From contig NZ_LN824141.1 in NCBI RefSeq assembly GCF_000953715.1, positions 1,862,501 through 1,926,500 on the forward strand: a DNA stretch of 64,000 bases, given 5' to 3'. A program made the position numbers and the translations under genes. The notes beneath the pieces are model-generated. The model did no database searches, was not told the DNA's origin, and was given only the letters and a program-made list of their open reading frames with translations. How positions within the stretch are numbered: the first letter of the stretch is position 1; every line of letters begins with the position of its first letter. This DNA is from Defluviitoga tunisiensis. GTDB taxonomy: Bacteria; Thermotogota; Thermotogae; Petrotogales; Petrotogaceae. Positions 38,207-46,323 of the stretch are shown here, one piece after another.

Positions 38207-39064
38207 TCAATACAATTTATTTACAACTGCACTTGCAGTTTCTTTTCCAACTTTAATGGCCTTTTCATATTCTGTTGAATATAAGAGGCCTGACAGTAAC
38301 TCAACAGCGAACACTTGAACTAAAATAGATCTTCCAGCACTTGTCTTAACAGGGTTTTCACCTGAGTATATTTCTAATACAACATCGGCATATTTTGTTA
38401 TAGGAGAGTTTACATGTTCTGTTAGGCAAATAGTAGTTGCCCCATGCTTTTTTGCTATAGCTAGAGAGTCAACAGTATCTTTTGTTGAACCACTTTGACT
38501 TATTCCAAATGCTAAATCTCCTAAACCTAAAGTCGCTGCAGAAATAGCTTGCATGTGTGGATCTTCAATTGAATAAGCTGGAAACCCTAATCTTGTTAAT
38601 TTATACTGAAGAATTTTACCAACAGCAGAAGAAGAACCTACTCCGTAAATTTCTATTTTTTTGGCAGACCTAATAAAATTCACTGCTTGTAAAAAATTAT
38701 TCATATCAATTATTGCATCAGTATTTTCTATTGACTGTAAAAAGCCAAGTTTTGTCTTTCTTAAAATTTCTTGAGGGGTATCGTCTTTTGATATAGTTAC
38801 ATCTTTTTCTTCTTCTAAAATATCATCTTCTTCACCATTATCTAAAACAAGGTTGAGTTTAAAGTCTTGAAAGGATTCAAACCCTATTTTTTTGACATAT
38901 CTAACGATAGTTGCTTCACTAACTCCAGAATTTGAGGCGAGTTCACTTATAGTCATTCTTGTTATGTCACTTTTTTTACTGTTTAGTATATATTCTGCAA
39001 TCTTCTTTTCTGACTTTGTAAAACTATGCATTCTCGAATTTATCAATGCTTCTATCTTCGACAT
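38207..39064 (-). CDS. MurR/RpiR family transcriptional regulator
   Basis: About 285 residues from the ATG at 39064, chosen because AAGGAGAG lies correctly upstream; the longer frame to 39118 overlaps the upstream gene without need. The N-terminal HTH_6 domain contains TISELASNSGVSEATIVRYVKKIGF, and the C-terminal SIS sugar-phosphate-binding domain contains IYGVGSSSAVGKILQYKL and GISQSGSTKDTVDS. SIS regulators of this family sense phosphosugars such as ManNAc-6-P, MurNAc-6-P or GlcN-6-P. Its start overlaps the end of nanE-nanK, so the kinase product may be the effector (inference). Confidence 0.9.
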   Translation of the reverse strand: MSKIEALINSRMHSFTKSEKKIAEYILNSKKSDITRMTISELASNSGVSEATIVRYVKKIGFESFQDFKLNLVLDNGEEDDILEEEKDVTISKDDTPQEILRKTKLGFLQSIENTDAIIDMNNFLQAVNFIRSAKKIEIYGVGSSSAVGKILQYKLTRLGFPAYSIEDPHMQAISAATLGLGDLAFGISQSGSTKDTVDSLAIAKKHGATTICLTEHVNSPITKYADVVLEIYSGENPVKTSAGRSILVQVFAVELLSGLLYSTEYEKAIKVGKETASAVVNKLY

Positions 39065-39065
39065 T

Positions 39066-40577
39066 TCAGATCTCTCCTTTATGTAGAGATAGCAATGCGG
39101 CTCCTCTTGCTCCAGCAAATTCTCCTAGATCACTGTAGTTTATAAAATCGGCATTTTTTTCATTACTGATCTGTTTAAAACTATTTTTTATATTTTCCAA
39201 AAATTCATCTCCATAATTTGGCAAAACTCCTCCTAAATAACATTTATCAAAATCAAGTGTGGCTTTTAAGGTATCAATAAACCAAGCCATTACTTTGGAG
39301 TATTCTCTTATTTTCTTGTACACTTCTTTTCCTTCTTTTCCATATATATTTTCTTTTAAATATCTTCCAGAAAGAATTGTTTCAACACATCCAACCTTTC
39401 CACAAGAACATTCTTTGGTATTTCCAGGATAAATAATGTGTCCTATTTCTCCACCTCCACCTTTTGCACCTCTTACTATTCTTCCGTCATTTATAATTCC
39501 TCCCCCAATCCCAGTTCCAACTGTTATCATGAGCATATTATCTTCATCTGTTATAAAATGTTGAAAGTATGAAGCACAATTTGCGTCATTATCAACTATA
39601 GGTCTTATATTAAATTCTTTTTCTACAATATCTGCTAAACCTACGCCTTTCCAATCTGGAATTAATCCGGTGGAAAAACCTACTACTCCGGTTTTGAAAT
39701 CAATCCTTCCTCCACTTGCTACTCCTAGAAAATGAGTTTCTTCTGTTTTAAGTTTCTTGATTAAAGAAAGCATATTTGAAATAACTTCTTTTCCTGTAGA
39801 AGCAGTTCGAACTTTATCACTGTCTTTAATTATTCCAAATCTATCTACCAATACTCCTCTTGTCCACGTTCCTCCTATATCAATCCCAACCGCTAATAAT
39901 TCATCGTCTTGAAAATCTGCAAGGTATTCCTTAAATCTTTGAGTTATTATCTGAGGCCTTGTAATCGCTGTTCCTACTGTCACAGCATATGCTCCATTTA
40001 ATATAGCTTTTCTAGCTTCTAAAGGAGTTGAAAGGTTTCCTTCAGCGATAACAGGAATATCAGTTATTTTAATAATCTCACGAATTAATTCATAATCAGG
40101 GCAAGGCCTATTTATAGAATAGTCTGTGTATCCAGAAAGGGTTGTCGCAATATAATCTGGTTTTAATGGAATAATATTTTTTACGTCGTCTATATCCGCA
40201 ATATCTGCAATTATTCCAATGTTGGGATATTTACTCTTTAGATAGTTAAAAAGTTCTGGCAGTGGTTCTGGCCTTTCTCTTCTTGTACAATCTAATGCAA
40301 TAAAATCTGCTTTTGCTTGTACTAATTCATCTATATCCTTCTTTGTGGTCGTAATGAAAGCTCCCTTTAAATTTCTGTTTTTTGTAATACCAATGATTGG
40401 AATGCTAACTACATTTTTTACTTCCTTAACAACATCAGGATAAAGACTTCTAATTGCGTCTGCCCCTCCCATTTGTGCTGCAATTGACATTTTTACCATT
40501 GTCTCTTTCCCAAATAATGGTTCTCCTTCTTCAGCTTGGCATGAGACTATAAATGCATTCTTTTTCAACGTTTTCAC
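39066..40577 (-). CDS. Fused N-acetylmannosamine-6-phosphate 2-epimerase / ROK kinase (NanE-NanK)
   Basis: 503 residues in two domains. Residues about 1-222 are NanE-like (FIVSCQAEEGEPLFG, MSIAAQMGGADAIR, IGITKN, DFIALDCTRR, VIAEGNLSTPLEARKAI), converting ManNAc-6-P to GlcNAc-6-P. From about 228 a ROK kinase follows (VGIDIGGTWTRGVLVD, VDNDANCA, VGTGIGGGII, GHIIY and the zinc motif CSCGKVGCVE), expected to phosphorylate ManNAc. Both active-site sets look complete. Separate nanE and nanK genes are usual, so the fusion is notable. No neuraminate lyase is nearby, so sialic acid itself is not proven as substrate. Confidence 0.9.
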   Translation of the reverse strand: MKTLKKNAFIVSCQAEEGEPLFGKETMVKMSIAAQMGGADAIRSLYPDVVKEVKNVVSIPIIGITKNRNLKGAFITTTKKDIDELVQAKADFIALDCTRRERPEPLPELFNYLKSKYPNIGIIADIADIDDVKNIIPLKPDYIATTLSGYTDYSINRPCPDYELIREIIKITDIPVIAEGNLSTPLEARKAILNGAYAVTVGTAITRPQIITQRFKEYLADFQDDELLAVGIDIGGTWTRGVLVDRFGIIKDSDKVRTASTGKEVISNMLSLIKKLKTEETHFLGVASGGRIDFKTGVVGFSTGLIPDWKGVGLADIVEKEFNIRPIVDNDANCASYFQHFITDEDNMLMITVGTGIGGGIINDGRIVRGAKGGGGEIGHIIYPGNTKECSCGKVGCVETILSGRYLKENIYGKEGKEVYKKIREYSKVMAWFIDTLKATLDFDKCYLGGVLPNYGDEFLENIKNSFKQISNEKNADFINYSDLGEFAGARGAALLSLHKGEI

Positions 40578-40595
40578 AGATTTTCCTCCATTTCT

Positions 40596-40675
40596 TGAAA
40601 TTTATTTTCACGAATTATTTTTTATTTCGAAAATGATTTTCATTATCATTATATATTTCTTTTAATGAAATTTCA
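40596..40675. promoter_or_regulatory. Cluster of palindromes upstream of nanE-nanK
   Basis: Three related palindromes lie 19-98 bases before the start: TGAAATTTATTTTCA (40596-40610), CGAAAATGATTTTCA (40628-40642) and TGAAATTTCA (40666-40675). They have the TGAAA...TTTCA form typical of RpiR-family operators and are likely bound by the neighbouring RpiR protein. Confidence 0.5.
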
Positions 40676-40803
40676 AATCAGAAAAACGTAGCATTTACTT
40701 CTTATTCAACTTTATTCGTAAATAATTAACTTTGTCCGCTGTTATTGAATAAATTTGAAAATATTAATCTTAATTGTAACTAAATTAATATTATTTTCTA
40801 AAT

Positions 40804-40842
40804 AAAAAAGTCTGGCTTTCGTATAATAAGCCAGACTTTTTT
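40804..40842 (-). terminator. Bidirectional terminator after msrA
   Basis: AAAAAAGTCTGGCTT and AAGCCAGACTTTTTT pair around a short loop, with T runs in both directions. It lies 17 bases after the msrA stop on the - strand, isolating msrA from the nanE-nanK promoter region. Confidence 0.88.
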
Positions 40843-40858
40843 AAATTTGTTATATAAA

Positions 40859-41434
40859 CTAAATGATGACTTTAATATAATCTTTGTTAAAAACATTTCT
40901 TCTAAAATGACAATAAGGTTCTTTCTTTGTCTTATCATAGTAACTTTGATGGTAGTTTTCGGCTTTATAAAATTTAGAGGCTTTTGTAACTTTAGTTACA
41001 ACATTTATACCTTTTTCAATCAATTCTTTAATAATTTTTTCCGCTATAGATTTTTGTTCTTCATTTAGGTAAAAAATTTCACTTCTGTATTGGTCTCCAA
41101 TATCTGGACCTTGCCCACCTATTTGAGTTGGGTCATGAATTTCAAAGAAATATCTTACTAATTCTTCATACCCAACAATATTTGGATCATATATTACTAA
41201 AACTGATTCTGCATGCCCTGTCTTTCCCGTACATACCTGCTGGTATGTAGGATTCTCAACAAATCCACCAGTGTAACCACAAATTACATCTATAACGCCA
41301 ACAACTTTTCTAAACATGTACTCTACACCCCAAAAACATCCTGCAGCAAATATAGCTTCTTGTTTTGAAAGAGAAGCGGTACTATCAAATTCTCCTGTTT
41401 TAGCCTGGGCTAACTTATTAAGTTGCTCATCCAT
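40859..41434 (-). CDS. msrA: Peptide methionine sulfoxide reductase MsrA
   Basis: Repairs methionine-S-sulfoxide in proteins. The 191-residue sequence has the catalytic motif AAGCFWGVEYMF (about 30-41), GYTGGFVENPTYQQV, GHAESV and RYFFEIHDPTQIGGQGPD. The C-terminal resolving cysteine common in MsrA is not obvious; one Cys occurs in EPYCHF. AAAGAGGGAAAAAGC lies before the ATG. It follows the M55 peptidase by 41 bases on the same strand. Confidence 0.95.
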   Translation of the reverse strand: MDEQLNKLAQAKTGEFDSTASLSKQEAIFAAGCFWGVEYMFRKVVGVIDVICGYTGGFVENPTYQQVCTGKTGHAESVLVIYDPNIVGYEELVRYFFEIHDPTQIGGQGPDIGDQYRSEIFYLNEEQKSIAEKIIKELIEKGINVVTKVTKASKFYKAENYHQSYYDKTKKEPYCHFRRNVFNKDYIKVII

Positions 41435-41475
41435 GCTTTTTCCCTCTTTCTTGAAAATTTATTTTCTATAAAAAT

Positions 41476-42300
41476 CTAAATTTTAACACTGCAAATATAT
41501 GTAATTGCTAACAAGGCTTCAAATATCATTTTGTATTCATCACTCAGCAATTTAACTTTTCGACCATCTATTCTTTCAATCAATGGCATTGATTCTACCA
41601 TATCAGCCTTTGAAGTATCAGATAATTCTACAATCATTTCTATTGGTTTGTCAAATTTAAAAATCTCAAAATACTCTTTAGCTTTACTGAGCATCAATTT
41701 TGTAGTAGAACTTATTTCTTCCAAGAGAATTTTCATCGGTTTAAATTGGGCAGCATATCTTCCGAGAGACTTCTTAGTTTCAATATAATATATCTTATTG
41801 AAATATGGTGCAAGTTGCATTTTAAGCTTATCGTCTCCAACAACCATAGCTAGAGGAACATCAAAAACACCACCATAAGCTGCGTTTATTAGAGTCTCAC
41901 TCATCTTTTTTCCATTAATCCAAATATTATGTATACAAGAGCTTGAATAGGTATGATCCATTGTAGAATAGATTTCTCCCACTCCAGAATGATATCCAAA
42001 GAAAATCATCCTATCAAAAGATTCATCTATTCCAGACATCATATAATATTTTCTAATCCCTCCGCTTATTAACTTGACATTAGGATAATCATTAGTTATT
42101 TCCCACGGAATATTGTTTCCTTTATCATGTGAATCAGAAATTACAACTTCATGATCTCGTAATTGTTCAAAAAGTGTCTTTAACTGTATAACTGCATATT
42201 TTTGCTTGTAATCTTTATTGTCTTTTGTAACATCATCCCACTGACTGATTCCTCCTAAACCCTCAAAATCAAAAGAAACGTATATTTTAATAATACTCAC
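41476..42300 (-). CDS. M55 family D-aminopeptidase (DppA-like)
   Basis: About 272 residues with the M55 zinc-peptidase layout: YVSFDFEGLGGIS (metal ligands Asp, Glu), VISDSHDKGNN, FFGYHSGVGE and MDHTYSSS. Members release D-amino acids from short peptides such as peptidoglycan fragments. The recorded start is GTG at 42300, but GAGG directly abuts it; homologous proteins begin at the next residues (M-KIYVSFD), and an ATT at 42291 lies at the right distance from GAGGTG. The start is therefore uncertain by three codons. Confidence 0.88.
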   Translation of the reverse strand: MSIIKIYVSFDFEGLGGISQWDDVTKDNKDYKQKYAVIQLKTLFEQLRDHEVVISDSHDKGNNIPWEITNDYPNVKLISGGIRKYYMMSGIDESFDRMIFFGYHSGVGEIYSTMDHTYSSSCIHNIWINGKKMSETLINAAYGGVFDVPLAMVVGDDKLKMQLAPYFNKIYYIETKKSLGRYAAQFKPMKILLEEISSTTKLMLSKAKEYFEIFKFDKPIEMIVELSDTSKADMVESMPLIERIDGRKVKLLSDEYKMIFEALLAITYICSVKI

Positions 42301-42364
42301 CTCTTTTCATTAATTAAAGCAAAACATTTAATATAATTATAACAATTATATCATAAAAGAAGTA

Positions 42365-42393
42365 TTGACTATATTTAAAAATAGTTATATAAT
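42365..42393 (+). promoter_or_regulatory. Promoter of the fur-znu operon
   Basis: TTGACT (42365-42370) and TATAAT (42388-42393) are 17 bp apart. Immediately downstream are direct repeats ATTTGCAA (42394-42401 and 42405-42412) and CTTGCAA (42423-42429), good candidates for the metal-regulator operator. Confidence 0.75.
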
Positions 42394-42463
42394 ATTTGCA
42401 ACTCATTTGCAAAAGCGAACAACTTGCAATTTAAAACAAAAGATTTTGGGAGTGATTATTAGA

Positions 42464-42841
42464 ATGAGAAGCACAAAAGCTAGAAGAGATATTCTAAATA
42501 TTTTCCAAAATGAGGATGTCCCTTTAAGTGCTGATTATATTTATGAGTTGCTAAATGGAGAATATGATAAGTCGACTATATATAGAAACTTAAAAAACTT
42601 TGAAAAGAATGGAAAGTTAAGGTCTATAGTTTTTTCTGATAAAATTACTTATTTTTATAAAGGGTCTGGTCACTTTCATTTTATTTATTGTGTTAGGTGT
42701 AAAAAATTCGAACGATTTAATCTCTGTTATTCAGAAACTATAAGCAAATTCATAACAGATACTTTGGGGTATGAGGTTCTTGGTCACACACTTTATTTTG
42801 AAGGAATCTGTAAAAATTGTCAGGAGGAGATGAAAAAATGA
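42464..42841 (+). CDS. Fur-family metal-responsive regulator (Zur-like)
   Basis: 125 residues: winged helix with PLSADYIYELLNGEYDKSTIYRNLKNFEKNG (region about 24-54) and the metal-binding second half HFHFIYCVRCKKFERF with a CxxC, then a second CxxC (GICKNCQE). The long form starting at 42365 would overlap its own promoter, so the ATG at 42464, behind GGGAGTG, is chosen. First gene of an operon with a ZnuABC-like transporter, hence probably a zinc regulator (inference); manganese is possible. Confidence 0.88.
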   Translation: MRSTKARRDILNIFQNEDVPLSADYIYELLNGEYDKSTIYRNLKNFEKNGKLRSIVFSDKITYFYKGSGHFHFIYCVRCKKFERFNLCYSETISKFITDTLGYEVLGHTLYFEGICKNCQEEMKK

Positions 42842-43743
42842 AAAAAAAGTTAATTTTTAGCATTTTTGTGTTATTTGCATTTCTGTCATTTTCTTTAAAT
42901 GTATCGACTTCAATAATGCCCTATTATTTGATAGTTAAGGAAATTATAGGAGACCTTGGGACTGTAAACCTAGTAATCCCTGCTGGGAATAGTCCTCATA
43001 CTTACTCTCTCACTCCACAAAATCTAAAGAGTTTATATAACTCTGATTTATTAATTCTCAACGGCTTAAACTTAGAGATCTTTATTTCAAAACTAACAGA
43101 AAATTTAAAACAAGATAATATCAAGATTATTTATGCCTCTGACTATGTACCTGAAAAAGAATTAATTATAAGCATGCACCATCACGAAGGCGAGGATATT
43201 CTCAATAGTAACCATGAAAGCGAGGAATTGTACAATCCACATATATGGTTAGATCCATATCTAGTATATACATATATTATTCCCGGATTAGTTGAAGATC
43301 TCTCAAAATTAGATCCCGAAAATAGTTTTTTTTATTCACAAAATGGTGATTATCTTACAAACAGAATGGTCAAACTTGATAATTATTTAAACGAGAAATC
43401 AAAACAAGTACATGGGGATATTTTTGTGGTACATAATTCATTTGATTATTTTGCAAAAAAGTATAATATTAAAATTGCTGCAGTTGTGGAGTCAACACCA
43501 GGTGTTCCTCCTACACCTAAAGAAATAATAGAATTAAGCGAAATCGCAAAAAATAAAAACGTAAAAGCCATTTTCAATGAACCTCAATTGAGCGATAAAG
43601 CTGCAAACACTATTGCAAAAAACCTTAATTTAAATATTGGATTACTTGACCCAATTGGTAGTAAAGAACAAATAATTGATATCGATTCTTTATATTTATA
43701 CAATATGTTCGAAATTATAAGGAGAACAGCATATGAAAAATGA
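42838..43743 (+). CDS. znuA: Metal ABC transporter substrate-binding protein (ZnuA/TroA-like)
   Basis: 301 residues with a signal peptide (MKKKLIFSIFVLFAFLSFSLN) and the cluster A-1 metal-binding fold: VIPAGNSPHTYSLTP, a short His/Glu-rich loop MHHHEGED near 115, YNPHIWLDPYLV, VHNSFDYFAKKYN and ESTPGVPPTPKEI. The His-rich loop is typical of zinc-binding members. The ATG (42838) overlaps the stop of the Fur-type gene (ATGA), with GGAGGAG upstream. Acts in the periplasm to feed the ATPase and permease encoded next. Confidence 0.92.
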   Translation: MKKKLIFSIFVLFAFLSFSLNVSTSIMPYYLIVKEIIGDLGTVNLVIPAGNSPHTYSLTPQNLKSLYNSDLLILNGLNLEIFISKLTENLKQDNIKIIYASDYVPEKELIISMHHHEGEDILNSNHESEELYNPHIWLDPYLVYTYIIPGLVEDLSKLDPENSFFYSQNGDYLTNRMVKLDNYLNEKSKQVHGDIFVVHNSFDYFAKKYNIKIAAVVESTPGVPPTPKEIIELSEIAKNKNVKAIFNEPQLSDKAANTIAKNLNLNIGLLDPIGSKEQIIDIDSLYLYNMFEIIRRTAYEK

Positions 43744-44491
43744 ACCTGTTATCTCTGCTAATAATTTAAATTACTCGGTGAACAACAATCAGATCTTGAC
43801 AAATATTTTTTTTGACATATATAAAGGGGATTTCGTTGGAATAATTGGGCCAAACGGTGCAGGAAAATCAACCTTGGTAAAAATTATTACTGGTGAAATA
43901 GAAAAATATTCGGGCGAAGTCTCAATAAAAGGTAAAATAGGTTATGTTCCACAAGTTGAAGAAATTATTTCAACTTTTCCTATGAAAGTATATGAGTTAG
44001 TCTTATTAGGACTATATAAAGAAGTTGGACCCATAAAACGTTTCAAGAAATACCATTACCAAAAGGTAAAAGAGGTTCTTCAGTTACTAAGTATAGAAGA
44101 GTTGTATGATAGACAAATAGGAAAGTTATCGGGTGGTGAATACAGAAGAGTAATGATTGCAAGAGCCCTAGTATCAGATCCCGACATACTAATACTTGAT
44201 GAACCGGAGGCTAATATCGATAAACCTGGTCAAGAGCTATTATTAAATATTCTGAAAAAATTAAAAGAAGAAAAAAATATGACAATAATTTTAGTAAGTC
44301 ACGACCTTAATATGATATTTAAAGAAACAACTAGAATTCTTTGTTTAAATAAAACTCTTCATTGTCATAAAAATACCCGGGATATAAACATGAAGGATTT
44401 AAAAGAATTATACTCTGAAGACTTTGAATTGTTTGCACATTTAAACGGAACTATGAAAGCGGTGGTCGATAAACATGATGGAAATACTTAA
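43733..44491 (+). CDS. znuC: Metal ABC transporter ATP-binding protein (ZnuC-like)
   Basis: 252 residues. Walker A GPNGAGKST (about 40-48), the Q-loop GYVPQVEE, signature LSGGEYRRV, Walker B LILDEPEANID and the H-loop LVSHDLN are all present. It overlaps the end of the binding-protein gene by 11 bases and is overlapped by the permease gene by 17, so the three are tightly coupled. Confidence 0.94.
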   Translation: MKNEPVISANNLNYSVNNNQILTNIFFDIYKGDFVGIIGPNGAGKSTLVKIITGEIEKYSGEVSIKGKIGYVPQVEEIISTFPMKVYELVLLGLYKEVGPIKRFKKYHYQKVKEVLQLLSIEELYDRQIGKLSGGEYRRVMIARALVSDPDILILDEPEANIDKPGQELLLNILKKLKEEKNMTIILVSHDLNMIFKETTRILCLNKTLHCHKNTRDINMKDLKELYSEDFELFAHLNGTMKAVVDKHDGNT

Positions 44492-45299
44492 ATACCCTTT
44501 TTTAAGAAATGGCTTAATAGGAGCAATACTAGCTGGTTTAGGAAGTTCTTTACTATCGAATTTTATCGTTCTAAAAAAAATGGAGTTTATAGGAGAAGGA
44601 GCTGCACATGTTGCATTTGGTGCAATAGCCTTCGCTTTATTCTTTAATCTAAATATGAATGTTATCTCATTAATTGTTGCAATTGTTTTTGCAGTAGCTA
44701 TTCATATACTTGGTAAAAAAGAGAAAGTTCAAGAAAACAGCGTTATTGGTATGCTTTTAACTCTATCAATGGCAGTTGGAATCATATTATTATCTTTCAA
44801 AAAGGGATATGTACCGGAAATTGATAGTTTTCTATTTGGCGATGTATTGATGATTAATAATGAAGATCTAAAGTTACTATTTATCTTTGATTTAATAATA
44901 ATTTTTTATATTATATTTTTTAATAAGGAACTTAAATATTACGCTTACAATCAGAAGTTAAGCCAAATATTTGGTGTGCCAGTAGATTTTATTAATTTAT
45001 CCTTTTTAATTATTACTTCTATTACAATTGTTATTTCTGCTAAAATAATAGGTATAATATTAATAACTTCTTTGCTAATTACCCCAGGAGTAATAGGAAA
45101 GTTATTTGCTAAAAGTATCAATCAAATGATTTTAATATCATTAATAATCGGTTTTGTATCTTCTGTACTCGGATTCATAGCCTCTTATTATTTTGATATC
45201 CCCTCTGGTCCAACTATTGTTGTCACCTTATTTGTTTTATTCATAATTTCTTATATAATAAAAAGAGTTTACTTATTAAAAAATAAAGAATCAGTATAG
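44475..45299 (+). CDS. znuB: Metal ABC transporter permease (ZnuB-like, ABC-3 family)
   Basis: 274 residues, seven to eight membrane spans. It has the ABC-3 hallmarks LVGSS-like GLGSSLLSNFIVLKKMEFIGEGAAHVAFG and IIGIILITSLLITPGVIGKLFAKS (regions near the N-terminus and 190-215). The start is the first of two adjacent ATG codons inside znuC. Completes a zinc/manganese importer. Confidence 0.93.
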   Translation: MMEILKYPFLRNGLIGAILAGLGSSLLSNFIVLKKMEFIGEGAAHVAFGAIAFALFFNLNMNVISLIVAIVFAVAIHILGKKEKVQENSVIGMLLTLSMAVGIILLSFKKGYVPEIDSFLFGDVLMINNEDLKLLFIFDLIIIFYIIFFNKELKYYAYNQKLSQIFGVPVDFINLSFLIITSITIVISAKIIGIILITSLLITPGVIGKLFAKSINQMILISLIIGFVSSVLGFIASYYFDIPSGPTIVVTLFVLFIISYIIKRVYLLKNKESV

Positions 45300-45317
45300 A
45301 ATAACTTGAGCTTTTTT

Positions 45318-45453
45318 GAATTTATAACGGGTCTAGGGCGAAGCCCTCACCCTTTCTTTGATACAAGTACCAAATTAGAAATTGGGAGCTAACAACTTCA
45401 AACACGCAACATTAAAAATCAGTTAAATTCCGCATTTTAGAATTTCTAAAGTG
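45318..45453. repeat. Copy of dispersed intergenic palindromic repeat
   Basis: GAATTTATAACGGGTCTAGGG (first part, 45318-45338) leads into the hairpin AGGGC-GAA-GCCCT (45335-45347), then GATACAAGTACC, and ends TTTTAGAATTTCTAAAGTG (45435-45453), whose reverse complement occurs at 18377-18395. It fills the gap between znuB and the HAD gene, in opposite orientation to the 18.4-kb copy. Confidence 0.7.
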
Positions 45454-45487
45454 ACTATAAATAACATATTTTTTAGGAGGATGCAAC

Positions 45488-46294
45488 TTGAAGATCAATG
45501 AAGAAGCTATAAAAAGGCTTAAAAATGTTGAGTTATTTGTATTAGATATTGATGGTACGTTCTATGTCAGTAAACAGCTTGTTGATGGTGCTCAAAAATT
45601 TTCTAATCTTTTAAAAACTCAGGGTAAAAAGCTTGTTTTTCTAACAAATAATTCAAATAAATCTAAGCAAGAATATATTGAAGAATTTGAATCTATTGGA
45701 TATCCCATCTCAGAAAAAGAAATATATACAGCAGGTATTGCAACAGCCGAATACATTAAAAAACAGTTTGGCTCTAAGAAAATTTATTTGGTTGGAACAC
45801 CTTCAATTATTCAAGAGTATAAAAGATATAATCATGAGATTGTAGAAGATTCTCCTGAAATGGTTGTAGTTACATTTGATAAAACACTAACATACGAAAA
45901 ACTTGCAAAAGCCTCTGTTTTTATAAGTAGAGGTGCTTTATTTATCGCGACCAATCCAGATTTAAATTGCCCAACCATAGATGGACCTATTCCAGATACC
46001 GGTGCAATAGCGAGCACTATCTCACAGGCTTGTAACAAAAAACCTGATCTAGTATTTGGAAAACCTGATCCAAGAATATTAGAAATGGTTATAAATGACT
46101 ATGGATTAACGCCAGAAAAAACATGTATGGTAGGAGACAGATTGTACACCGATATTTTAATTGGAATACATGCAAACACTTTAACTACTTTAGTCCTAAC
46201 AGGAGAAGCAAAATTAACAGATTTAGATAATACTCCTATAAAACCTGATATAATAGCAAAAAATCTGGGTGAGTTAGCAGATTTAATAATTTAG
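45488..46294 (+). CDS. HAD-IIA family phosphatase (NagD/p-nitrophenyl phosphatase-like)
   Basis: 268 residues with the HAD motifs I FVLDIDGTFYVS (nucleophile Asp), II FLTNNSNKS and III/IV KPDPRILEMV...MVGDRLYTDILIG, and the C2A cap between them. It dephosphorylates small phosphorylated compounds; the substrate is not known. The start is TTG at 45488 behind AGGAGG. It is transcribed with the MetH activation protein, 29 bases downstream. Confidence 0.9.
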   Translation: MKINEEAIKRLKNVELFVLDIDGTFYVSKQLVDGAQKFSNLLKTQGKKLVFLTNNSNKSKQEYIEEFESIGYPISEKEIYTAGIATAEYIKKQFGSKKIYLVGTPSIIQEYKRYNHEIVEDSPEMVVVTFDKTLTYEKLAKASVFISRGALFIATNPDLNCPTIDGPIPDTGAIASTISQACNKKPDLVFGKPDPRILEMVINDYGLTPEKTCMVGDRLYTDILIGIHANTLTTLVLTGEAKLTDLDNTPIKPDIIAKNLGELADLII

Positions 46295-46323
46295 GTTACA
46301 AAGAAAATTTTGGAGGATTAAAA

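Noticed and set aside
40629-40647. Fur-box-like sequence (16 of 19 matches to the classic consensus)
   Set aside because: It lies before nanE-nanK, not a metal gene, and overlaps the RpiR-type palindromes, which explain it better.
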